Shown in pieces: positions 1 through 6,988 of a stretch of 11,405 nt of DNA. A program made the translations under genes and the position numbers. Where the stretch lies: the NCBI GenBank assembly GCA_947176675.1, contig CAMWRN010000054.1:1-11405 (forward strand). Direction: 5' to 3'. Below the pieces are notes generated by a model. The model had not been told where the DNA came from and did no database searches. It saw only the letters and a program-made list of their open reading frames with translations. Origin of the DNA: an uncultured Clostridia bacterium (GTDB lineage Bacteria; Bacillota; Clostridia; Oscillospirales; Ruminococcaceae). Position 1 is the stretch's first letter; every line of letters starts with the position of its first letter.

Positions 1-1
1 G

Positions 2-1264
2 CTTATGGCTGCGGCGGTTTCATCAACACTGCTTTTGCAGGGGTGTACGGCAGACAACGGCGACGGTAAGATACAGGTCACCATGCTCCAGTACAAACCC
101 GAAGCCGTAAAAGCCTTTGAGGAGATCGAAAAGCGGTTCAACGAGACCCACAACGATATTACGCTGAAAATCGAATCTCCCAACGAAGCAATGACCGTAC
201 TTAAAACAAGACTTATAAGGGAGGATTACCCCGACATTGTAGGAATAGGCGGCGACATAAACTACTCTAATTTTCTTGATGCGGACCTTTTTGAGGATAT
301 TTCCGACCTTGAAATCATTAACGGCATAAAGCCCGCCTACCTCAAAATGGAAAAGGAGCTCGAATTTATCCAAAAGGACGGCGTGTATGCCCTGCCATAT
401 GCGGCAAACTGTGCGGGAATACTTTACAACAAGGATATGTTTGACGAAAACGGCTGGGAAATTCCCGAAACATGGAGCGAATTTATGGCGCTCTGCGAAC
501 AGATAAAAGCTTCAGGAACAACTCCGCTGTACTTTGGCTACAAGGACACATGGACCTGTCTTGCTCCTTGGAACGCTCTTGCCGTAGGCCTTGCGCCCTC
601 GGACGTATGCAGCAGCGTCAATGCGGGAAAAACAACCTTTAAAGCAGAATACGGCGAGGTCGCAGAAAAAATAAAGCTTATGCTTGATTATGCCGAGCCA
701 AATCCATATGCATACAGCTACAACGATGCCTGCACAGCCTTTGCAAGGGGCGAGTCGGCAATGTACCCTATAGGAAGCTACGCGGTGCCGCAAATATTAT
801 CCACAAATCCCGATATGAACATTGACTCCTTTACTTTCCCCGCAAATGAAAACGAAGCAGACAACGTGCTCAATTCAGGTGTGGATCTGCAATTCTGCGT
901 AATGAAGGAATCAAAAAACAAGGAAGCTGCTTACGAAGTGCTGAGATTTTTATACGAGGACGAAACCGTGCAGATATACCTTGACGACCAGGGCGGTATA
1001 CCCTGCAAAGAGGGAAATTTTGCGATACCCTCAATGCTGGACGGTATGTCTGATTACATAAACGACGGAAGAATGTCCGATTTCCACGACCACCACTATC
1101 CCAGTGAAATGAGCGTTGACGCTCTTATCCAGACCTATCTTATGGACGAAAGCGAAAATTCCGCGGATATCTTCCTTGACAGGTTTGATACGGAATGGGT
1201 GCGGTATAACAGAGACCTAATTGCAAAAATAAAGAAGCATGAGGAGGCAGGAAGCAATGAATAA
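2..1264 (+). CDS. msmE: Sugar-binding lipoprotein of an ABC importer (MsmE/RafE-like), 5' end missing
   Basis: Extracellular solute-binding protein (SBP family 1) that captures oligosaccharide for the permeases encoded next to it. Seen: the frame is open from base 2. Counting from the first ATG at base 5, residues 9-14 read LLLQGC, a lipobox whose Cys14 would be lipidated and anchored to the membrane. Residues near 130-140 (PYAANCAGILYNKDMFDENG) and the following PETWSEF are typical of carbohydrate-binding family members. The visible 419 residues are about full mature length. The ATG at base 5 is probably not the true start, because the hydrophobic stretch lacks the basic N-terminal residues expected of a lipoprotein signal; the start should lie just upstream of the window. 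The 3' end overlaps the next gene by 8 bases. Substrate (raffinose, stachyose, melibiose or sucrose) is inferred from the two downstream enzymes, not from this protein. Confidence 0.9.
   Translation, partial: LMAAAVSSTLLLQGCTADNGDGKIQVTMLQYKPEAVKAFEEIEKRFNETHNDITLKIESPNEAMTVLKTRLIREDYPDIVGIGGDINYSNFLDADLFEDISDLEIINGIKPAYLKMEKELEFIQKDGVYALPYAANCAGILYNKDMFDENGWEIPETWSEFMALCEQIKASGTTPLYFGYKDTWTCLAPWNALAVGLAPSDVCSSVNAGKTTFKAEYGEVAEKIKLMLDYAEPNPYAYSYNDACTAFARGESAMYPIGSYAVPQILSTNPDMNIDSFTFPANENEADNVLNSGVDLQFCVMKESKNKEAAYEVLRFLYEDETVQIYLDDQGGIPCKEGNFAIPSMLDGMSDYINDGRMSDFHDHHYPSEMSVDALIQTYLMDESENSADIFLDRFDTEWVRYNRDLIAKIKKHEEAGSNE
1241..1247 (+). promoter_or_regulatory. Ribosome binding site that fixes the msmF start
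   Basis: GAGGAGG lies inside the end of the binding-protein gene, 9 bases before the ATG at 1257. The ATG at 1239, which would add six residues, overlaps this Shine-Dalgarno sequence itself and is rejected. Confidence 0.8.
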
Positions 1265-2135
1265 AAAGAAAATGTCCGACAGGCAGAAAACCTATATTGT
1301 TATGGTAATACCTGCTCTGATCCTTTTTGTAATGTTCAATACTATCCCGCTGATAACGGGTGCGGCGTACAGCTTCACCAACTACCGCGGCTACGGAAGC
1401 TACGACTTTGTAGGACTTCGCAACTACATCGACCTTTTCACCGATGCAAGAGTGGGAAACTCGTATCTTTTCACTTTCAAGTACGCCATTGCGGGAACGA
1501 TACTCGTCAACCTTTTAAGCCTTATTCTTGCGCTTGGACTTAACAGCAAGATAAAGTGCAAGAGCCTGCTCCGCGGCGTGTACTTCCTGCCTAACATTTT
1601 AGGCGGACTTATTATCGGCTATATTTTCAGCTTTATTTTCACCTACATAGTTCCCGCAGCAGGCGAAGCCCTCAACATAGGATTCCTGAAAAACAGTATT
1701 CTTGCAAGCGAAAAATACGCATGGATAGGCGTTCTTATCGTAGGCGTATGGCAGGCTGTGGCAATGAATACCATTATCTACATTTCGGGCTTGCAGACAA
1801 TTCCAGCAGAGATCCACGAAGCGGGAATGATCGATGGAGCGACCCGCTGGCAGGAATTCAAAAATCTTACTCTCCCAATGCTTATGCCGTTTGTATCCAC
1901 AAACCTTGTTTTAAGCACAAAAAATATGCTTATGGTATTCGACCAGATAATGGCTCTCACAAAGGGCGGACCTGCTCAGAGCACCGAATCCATTTCCTAC
2001 CTTATCTACAGAAACGGTATGGACGGCGGACAATTCGGCTTCCAGAGCGCAAATGCGGTAGTGTTCTTTGTTGTAATCGTTACTATCTCCATTATCCAAA
2101 TGGTTATTACCAATAAAAAGGAGGAGCAGTTATGA
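1257..2135 (+). CDS. msmF: ABC sugar transporter permease, MsmF/MalF type
   Basis: Inner-membrane subunit, 292 residues, forming half of the translocation channel with the next gene product. Seen: a short basic N-terminus, then six likely membrane segments (about 13-35, 75-95, 108-132, 155-178, 205-225 and 265-285). The cytoplasmic EAA loop, which docks on the ATPase in this superfamily, is at about residues 185-211 (EIHEAGMIDGATRWQEF followed by LPMLMP). The sequence FNTIPLI and the FVGLRNY segment near residue 51 are typical of MalF/UgpA-like sugar permeases. The start at 1257 is chosen for the GAGGAGG 9 bases upstream; the gene overlaps the binding-protein gene by 8 bases and the next permease by 4, implying translational coupling. 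The family assignment is firm; the sugar transported is inferred from context. Confidence 0.94.
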   Translation: MNKKKMSDRQKTYIVMVIPALILFVMFNTIPLITGAAYSFTNYRGYGSYDFVGLRNYIDLFTDARVGNSYLFTFKYAIAGTILVNLLSLILALGLNSKIKCKSLLRGVYFLPNILGGLIIGYIFSFIFTYIVPAAGEALNIGFLKNSILASEKYAWIGVLIVGVWQAVAMNTIIYISGLQTIPAEIHEAGMIDGATRWQEFKNLTLPMLMPFVSTNLVLSTKNMLMVFDQIMALTKGGPAQSTESISYLIYRNGMDGGQFGFQSANAVVFFVVIVTISIIQMVITNKKEEQL

Positions 2136-3043
2136 GTGAGAAAAAGAAATATTTTGTCCCCGAACCTGTTAAGGTAAATATAAAATCAGCAGATGAAATA
2201 AAGGACGACAAGGACGGCAGATCGAGCATATTTCTTACTGTTCTGCTTATCATCGGCTGCGTTACTATTTTGTTTCCGCTTTATATGACTATAGTTATCG
2301 CATTCAAATCTCCGTCAGAAATGACAAACGATATTTCCGGCGCCCTCGCTCTTCCCAAAAGCTTTGGCTTCGGCAATTTTGCGGAGGCGATGCGTGTTAC
2401 TGACTTTTGGCACTCTCTTGGAAACAGCGTTGTTATTACGGGCGCAACAATCATTCTTTCCCTTGTAATTCATTCAATGACAGGGTATGCTATCGGCAGA
2501 AACATGAACCGCAAAAAGGGCTTCAAGCTAATATATTTCTATATTGTCAGCGGTATGTTCGTGCCGTTTGCAATTCTTATGATGCCACTTGTAAAGCAGA
2601 CGGCAAACCTCGGCATTGACAATATGCTCGGCGTAGTTATTCTCTACACGGTATTTTATATGCCCATGAACGTTATGCTGTACAGCGGATATATGAAAAA
2701 CGTCCCATTTGCAATGGAGGAGGCTGCCGACATGGACGGAGCTTCCGCATGGCGGACATACTGGACTATCATCTTCCCTATGATGAAGCCTATGCACGCC
2801 ACGGTAGCGGTGCTTACTGCCCTCGGAACATGGAACGATGTTATGACTCCGCTGGTAATTATGTCGGGCACTGACAACACAACTCTGCCACTTGCGCAGC
2901 TTAATTTCCAGACTCAGTTCGGTACGAACTATAATCTTGCGTTTGCTTCGTATCTGCTTGCTCTGCTGCCTATCGTGATATTCTATATCGTATGTCAGAA
3001 GCAAATAATCGGCGGCGTTGCAAACGGCGCGGTCAAGGGATAA
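2132..3043 (+). CDS. msmG: ABC sugar transporter permease, MsmG/MalG type
   Basis: Second permease subunit, 303 residues, pairing with the preceding MsmF-like protein. Seen: a charged cytoplasmic N-terminal tail of about 30 residues, followed by about six membrane segments (first at 33-57 with ILFPLYMTIVIAFKSP, then near 100-120, 134-152, 165-184, 222-240 and 268-290). The EAA loop is at about residues 196-220 (MEEAADMDGASAWRTY then IIFPMMKP). The start codon overlaps the upstream stop (ATGA), with AAGGAGGAG a few bases before it. This MalF/MalG-type pair beside a binding lipoprotein makes a CUT1 oligosaccharide importer complete except for its ATPase, which is not encoded in the window. Confidence 0.94.
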   Translation: MSEKKKYFVPEPVKVNIKSADEIKDDKDGRSSIFLTVLLIIGCVTILFPLYMTIVIAFKSPSEMTNDISGALALPKSFGFGNFAEAMRVTDFWHSLGNSVVITGATIILSLVIHSMTGYAIGRNMNRKKGFKLIYFYIVSGMFVPFAILMMPLVKQTANLGIDNMLGVVILYTVFYMPMNVMLYSGYMKNVPFAMEEAADMDGASAWRTYWTIIFPMMKPMHATVAVLTALGTWNDVMTPLVIMSGTDNTTLPLAQLNFQTQFGTNYNLAFASYLLALLPIVIFYIVCQKQIIGGVANGAVKG

Positions 3044-3067
3044 AATATTACCTAAAGGAGAACAGTC

Positions 3068-4480
3068 ATGAAGCTTGATAACAAAATTATGCTTATAACC
3101 TATGCTGACAGTATGGGAAAAAACATCTCCGAACTGCATAAAATTCTTGACAGACACTATAAAAAAGCCGTCGGCGGAGTGCATATACTTCCATTTTTTC
3201 CCTCCTCCGCCGACCGCGGCTTCGCACCCATGCGGTATGACGTTGTGGACGAAAAATTCGGCACCTTTGATGATATTGAAGCTCTCGGAAAAGAATATTA
3301 CCTGATGTTTGATTTTATGGTAAACCATATTTCTGCAAGCTCGGAATATTTCAAGGACTTCCTTGAAAAAAAGGATAATTCCGAATACAAAGACTTTTTC
3401 ATAAGATACAAGGATTTCTGGGAAAACGGCGAACCTACCGCCGAACAGACTGACATTATATACAAGCGCAAGCCGCGTGCGCCGTATATTGAAGCGAAAT
3501 TTGCCGACGGCACGACGGAAAAGGTATGGTGTACATTCTGTGAGGAGCAGATAGACCTTGACATTACAAAGGAAAAGACCAAAAAATTCATTGCCGACAC
3601 GCTTCGGGAAATGTGCCGAAGAGGCGCGGCAGTGATACGCCTTGACGCTTTTGCATATGCGGTGAAAAAGCAGGGAACCGGCTGCTTTTTCATAGAACCT
3701 GACATATGGGAGCTGCTCTACGATATTGAAAAAATTACCGCAGAGGGCGGTGCGGAAATACTTCCGGAAATTCACGAGCATTATACGATACCTATGAAAA
3801 TTGCGGAAAAAGGCTTCTGGATATACGATTTTGCGCTGCCTGTAATAACGCTCCATGCGCTGTACAATCATACGGGAAAATATCTTAAAGACTGGCTTGA
3901 AAAATGTCCCATGAAGCAGTTTACCACCCTCGATACCCATGACGGCATAGGCATTGTGGACGTCAAAGATCTGCTCCCTGATGAGGAGATAGAAAAGGTA
4001 AAGGATCAGATGTACTCAAACGGAGCAAATCTTAAAATGAAATACAGCTCCGCAGCGTACAACAATCTTGACATTTATCAGGTAAACACCACCTATTATT
4101 CCGCACTTGGAGATAATGACGATGCATATCTACTTGCAAGGGCGATACAGTTCTTCGCTCCCGGAATTCCGCAGGTTTATTATGTCGGTATGCTTGCGGG
4201 AACAAACGATATAGAGCTTATGGAGAAAACCAAAAATGGGCGTGACATCAACCGTCATTATTATACTGCCGAGGATATAGAGCAAGAACAGTCCAGACCC
4301 ATTGTTCAAAAGCTTAAAGAGCTTATGGAGCTGCGAAATTCCCACCCTGCGTTCGGACTTGACGGAAGTATTAGCATTAATTCAGAGAACGATAAAATTA
4401 CAATAACAAGGAGCTGCAAGGGACATACCATTACTCTTGAAGCCAATCTGACTTCATATAAATTTGAGATATTTCAATAA
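3068..4480 (+). CDS. gtfA: Sucrose phosphorylase (GH13 subfamily 18)
   Basis: Cytoplasmic enzyme converting sucrose and phosphate to alpha-glucose-1-phosphate and fructose. Seen: 470 residues, slightly shorter than Streptococcus mutans GtfA and the bifidobacterial enzymes. The catalytic triad is visible: nucleophile Asp193 in VIRLDAFAYA, acid/base Glu234 in LPEIHEHY, and stabiliser Asp292 in LDTHDGIG. Family hallmarks include IYKRKPRAPY (loop A region, 131-140), NLDIYQVNTTYYSALG (333-348), PQVYYVGMLAGTND (368-381) and NGRDINRHYY (390-399). The LDxYQ sequence of loop B matches true sucrose phosphorylases, so sucrose-6-phosphate, glucosylglycerol or glucosylglycerate phosphorylase are less likely but belong to the same subfamily. 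The ribosome binding site AAAGGAG (3054-3060) is 7 bases before the ATG. The gap to the permease is 24 bases. Its neighbour, an alpha-galactosidase, would supply sucrose from raffinose. Confidence 0.92.
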   Translation: MKLDNKIMLITYADSMGKNISELHKILDRHYKKAVGGVHILPFFPSSADRGFAPMRYDVVDEKFGTFDDIEALGKEYYLMFDFMVNHISASSEYFKDFLEKKDNSEYKDFFIRYKDFWENGEPTAEQTDIIYKRKPRAPYIEAKFADGTTEKVWCTFCEEQIDLDITKEKTKKFIADTLREMCRRGAAVIRLDAFAYAVKKQGTGCFFIEPDIWELLYDIEKITAEGGAEILPEIHEHYTIPMKIAEKGFWIYDFALPVITLHALYNHTGKYLKDWLEKCPMKQFTTLDTHDGIGIVDVKDLLPDEEIEKVKDQMYSNGANLKMKYSSAAYNNLDIYQVNTTYYSALGDNDDAYLLARAIQFFAPGIPQVYYVGMLAGTNDIELMEKTKNGRDINRHYYTAEDIEQEQSRPIVQKLKELMELRNSHPAFGLDGSISINSENDKITITRSCKGHTITLEANLTSYKFEIFQ

Positions 4481-4485
4481 GCAAT

Positions 4486-4491
4486 GAGGTG
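4486..4491 (+). promoter_or_regulatory. Ribosome binding site that fixes the alpha-galactosidase start
   Basis: GAGGTG sits 5 bases before the ATG at 4497. A GTG at 4491 is also in frame and would add two residues, but its first base falls within the Shine-Dalgarno sequence, so the ATG is preferred. Confidence 0.65.
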
Positions 4492-4496
4492 TGACC

Positions 4497-6686
4497 ATGC
4501 CGATCACGGTTAATGAAAAATCAGGATTTTTTTGTATAGAGACTGAAAATTCCGAATATCAGCTTATGGCGGACAGCTTCGGCATACTGCGGCATTTATG
4601 GTACGGCGAAAAGGTCGGCATGAGCATGGAATATTTGCAGGAATACCCCGACGTTGGCTTTTCGGGAAATATCTACGAGGCTGGAAATCTCCGAAGCTAT
4701 TCTCTTGATACTCTGCCTTTGGAGTATTCCTGCGGCGGTGTTGGAGATTTCAGGATAAACGCATTATCGGTAGTCCATTCGGACGGAAGCTTTGCTCTCG
4801 ACCTGAGGTATGTTGGCTTCAAAACAAGCAGGGGAAAGTACGACATTGAGGGACTTCCCGCAGTTTACGCAGATGATTCCGAGGCAGAGACTCTTGAAAT
4901 ATTTTTAAAGGACACCGCGTCGGATATTTCTGTAACACTTAAATACGGTGTACTGCCAAAGCTTGATATTATTACAAGAAGCTCAGTTATTGAAAACGGC
5001 GGGGAAAGCCCCGTATTCCTCACCAATGTTGCAAGTCTGTGCCTTGATATGCCAAGTGATTACAGCGAGTGGGTACATTTCCACGGCAGACATACCTGCG
5101 AAAGACTTTTCGAGCGTATGCCGCTTGCTCACGGTATTCAGGAAAGCTCAAGCAGCAGAGGTACGTCAAGTCATCAACAAAATCCCGCGGTCATACTCTG
5201 CGGCAAGGACTGCACCGAAACAAGCGAGAACTGCATCGGCGCAATGCTTATGTACAGCGGCAGCTTCAACACCAAAATAGAATATGACCAACTTGAGCAG
5301 GTACGGCTTGTTATGGGAATAAATCCTGAACTTTTCCGCTGGGAACTGAAAAAGGGAGAACATTTCTGCACTCCCGAAGCGGTCATATCCTACAGCGGCA
5401 CAGGATTTGAAAAACTCTCCCACAACTTCCACAAAATCGTTCGGGAGCATATTTGCCGCGGAAAATACAAGCTGTCAGAACGTCCCGTTCTAATAAACAG
5501 CTGGGAAGCGGTATATATGGACTTTGACGATGAAAAAATCCTTAAAACCGCAGAAGAAGCTGCAAAGCTTGGCATTGATATGTTCGTACTGGACGACGGC
5601 TGGTTCGGAAAAAGGGACGATGACATTTCGGGGCTTGGCGATTGGTTCGTTAATTCCGATAAGATAAAGTGCGGACTTGGTGAGCTTGCAAAAAAAATAA
5701 AGGCTTTGGGAATGGATTTCGGCTTGTGGTTTGAGCCCGAAATGGTTTCCGAGGACAGCGAGCTTTACCGCAGTCACCCCGAATGGGCAATAAAAATTCC
5801 CCACCGCAATCCAATGCGGGGACGTTATCAGCTTGTGCTTGACATGACGAGAAGCGATGTGAGGGACTGCCTTTACAGATCAATTTCCGACATATTGAAA
5901 AGCGCGGAAATTTCCTATATAAAATGGGATATGAACCGCAGTATCTGCGACTGGTATTCGTCCTGCCTTGAAAGCAAAAATATGGGAGAAATGCCTCACA
6001 GATATGTGCTTGGGCTGTATGAGCTTCTTGAAAGACTTACACGGGATTTTCCCGATGTGCTTTTTGAGGGATGCAGCGGCGGCGGCGGACGTTTTGACGC
6101 AGGTATGCTTTATTACTGCCCACAGATTTGGTGCAGCGATGATACTGACGCTTTTGAAAGGACTAAGATACAGTACGGCACTTCATTTTTCTACCCCGTT
6201 TCCGCAATGGGTTCTCACGTTTCCGCTGTACCTAATCATCAGACAGGAAGGGTTACTTCTCTTAACGCCCGTGGTATTACGGCAATGCACGGCAGTTTTG
6301 GATATGAGCTTGACCCTGCCGCACTTACAAAAGATGAAAAAGCGGAAATCCCCCTGCAAATCAAGCGTTTTAAAAAGTACCGCAAGCTTATTCACAATGG
6401 AAAATATTATCGGCTGACAAATCTCATTGAAGAAAATTTTGCTTTTTGGGAATTTGTTTCCGAGGACATGACCGAAATACTTTTGCAGGGAATACAGTTC
6501 CGTGCAGAACCTAATTACCTTAGGCACAGAATCAAGCTGCGTGGACTTGACGAGAATAAAAAATATCGGACATTAGAAGATGATAGAGTCTATTTGGGAA
6601 AGACACTTATGAATGGCGGAATACTGCTCCCGGCTGCAAAGGGCGATCACTTTGCCTATGAAATATTTATTACGGAGGCAAAATAA
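4497..6686 (+). CDS. aga: Alpha-galactosidase, GH36 (AgaA/RafA type)
   Basis: Retaining exo-enzyme that removes terminal alpha-1,6-galactose from raffinose, stachyose or melibiose. Seen: 729 residues with no signal peptide, hence cytoplasmic. An N-terminal beta-sandwich (about 1-330) is followed by a TIM barrel (about 331-630) and a small C-terminal beta domain. Catalytic elements: nucleophile Asp478 in YIKWDMNR and acid/base Asp548 in WCSDDTDA. Substrate-binding motifs are Trp336 in NSWEAVY, Asp366-Asp367 in VLDDGWFGKR, Trp411 in GLWFEPEM, and 526-534 (CSGGGGRFD). Length and these positions agree with those I recall for the tetrameric Geobacillus AgaA, suggesting a nearly gapless relationship over the catalytic part. 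The gene starts 16 bases after gtfA. Released galactose needs a Leloir pathway, which is not in this window; sucrose passes to the phosphorylase. Confidence 0.95.
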   Translation: MPITVNEKSGFFCIETENSEYQLMADSFGILRHLWYGEKVGMSMEYLQEYPDVGFSGNIYEAGNLRSYSLDTLPLEYSCGGVGDFRINALSVVHSDGSFALDLRYVGFKTSRGKYDIEGLPAVYADDSEAETLEIFLKDTASDISVTLKYGVLPKLDIITRSSVIENGGESPVFLTNVASLCLDMPSDYSEWVHFHGRHTCERLFERMPLAHGIQESSSSRGTSSHQQNPAVILCGKDCTETSENCIGAMLMYSGSFNTKIEYDQLEQVRLVMGINPELFRWELKKGEHFCTPEAVISYSGTGFEKLSHNFHKIVREHICRGKYKLSERPVLINSWEAVYMDFDDEKILKTAEEAAKLGIDMFVLDDGWFGKRDDDISGLGDWFVNSDKIKCGLGELAKKIKALGMDFGLWFEPEMVSEDSELYRSHPEWAIKIPHRNPMRGRYQLVLDMTRSDVRDCLYRSISDILKSAEISYIKWDMNRSICDWYSSCLESKNMGEMPHRYVLGLYELLERLTRDFPDVLFEGCSGGGGRFDAGMLYYCPQIWCSDDTDAFERTKIQYGTSFFYPVSAMGSHVSAVPNHQTGRVTSLNARGITAMHGSFGYELDPAALTKDEKAEIPLQIKRFKKYRKLIHNGKYYRLTNLIEENFAFWEFVSEDMTEILLQGIQFRAEPNYLRHRIKLRGLDENKKYRTLEDDRVYLGKTLMNGGILLPAAKGDHFAYEIFITEAK

Positions 6687-6687
6687 T

Positions 6688-6753
6688 ATGAATGCTCAAA
6701 ATAATGTTGCCGCTTTAAAATATAACGATATAGAGTTTTCTAAAATATCATAA
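6688..6753 (+). CDS. Possible small open frame of 21 codons after aga
   Basis: Starts one base after the aga stop. GGAGG at 6674-6678, inside the aga 3' end, is 9 bases from its ATG, so translation of the peptide (MNAQNNVAALKYNDIEFSKIS) is plausible. Not recognised. It is hydrophilic, with no signal peptide or membrane segment. In the same frame past the TAA, reading continues as NEQHRIIELP up to a TAG at 6817-6819, running through the terminator. This resembles the beginning of an ordinary soluble protein, so the frame may be the stub of a gene lost by deletion rather than a functional micropeptide. Both readings are inference. Confidence 0.35.
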   Translation: MNAQNNVAALKYNDIEFSKIS

Positions 6754-6775
6754 AACGAACAACATCGGATTATAG

Positions 6776-6812
6776 AACTGCCAACGTTTCCATTAAAACG
6801 TTGGCAGTTTTT
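6776..6812 (+). terminator. Intrinsic terminator of the sugar operon
   Basis: A perfect 14-base inverted repeat (AACTGCCAACGTTT at 6776-6789 and its complement at 6796-6809) has a 6-base loop and is followed by T residues to 6812. It lies 90 bases after the alpha-galactosidase stop. Confidence 0.93.
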
Positions 6813-6875
6813 ATATTAGTAGTTTAGCTCGACTATATTTTGTATAGAAGTCTGATTTTTAAAAGCAAGTATGAT

Positions 6876-6914
6876 AAAAAAGAAAGGCTACATAGAATTT
6901 CTACGCAGCCTTTC
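6876..6914 (-). terminator. Intrinsic terminator of the chemoreceptor gene
   Basis: Read on the minus strand, GAAAGGCT (6914-6907) and AGCCTTTC (6889-6882) pair, and the inner bases extend the stem to about 14 pairs with two G-U wobbles. Six T residues follow (6881-6876). It lies about 75 bases beyond the chemoreceptor stop. Between 6813 and 6875, and between 6915 and 6988, I see nothing else. Confidence 0.9.
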
Positions 6915-6988
6915 AAATTCAAGATAATACTTCTTTACCGCACTTCTTTTTTCTGTGCAGTCTTTTATTCACACATTTTGAGGCGCAA

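Noticed and set aside
2528..3940. Open frame of 470 codons on the minus strand across msmG and gtfA
   Set aside because: It is antisense to two clear genes in full catalytic or transmembrane register; its product is rich in His, Arg, Cys and Phe without domain features, and it has no recognisable ribosome binding site.
6776..6809. The long palindrome as a LacI-type operator
   Set aside because: Its six-base loop, T-run and position after the last operon gene fit an intrinsic terminator better.
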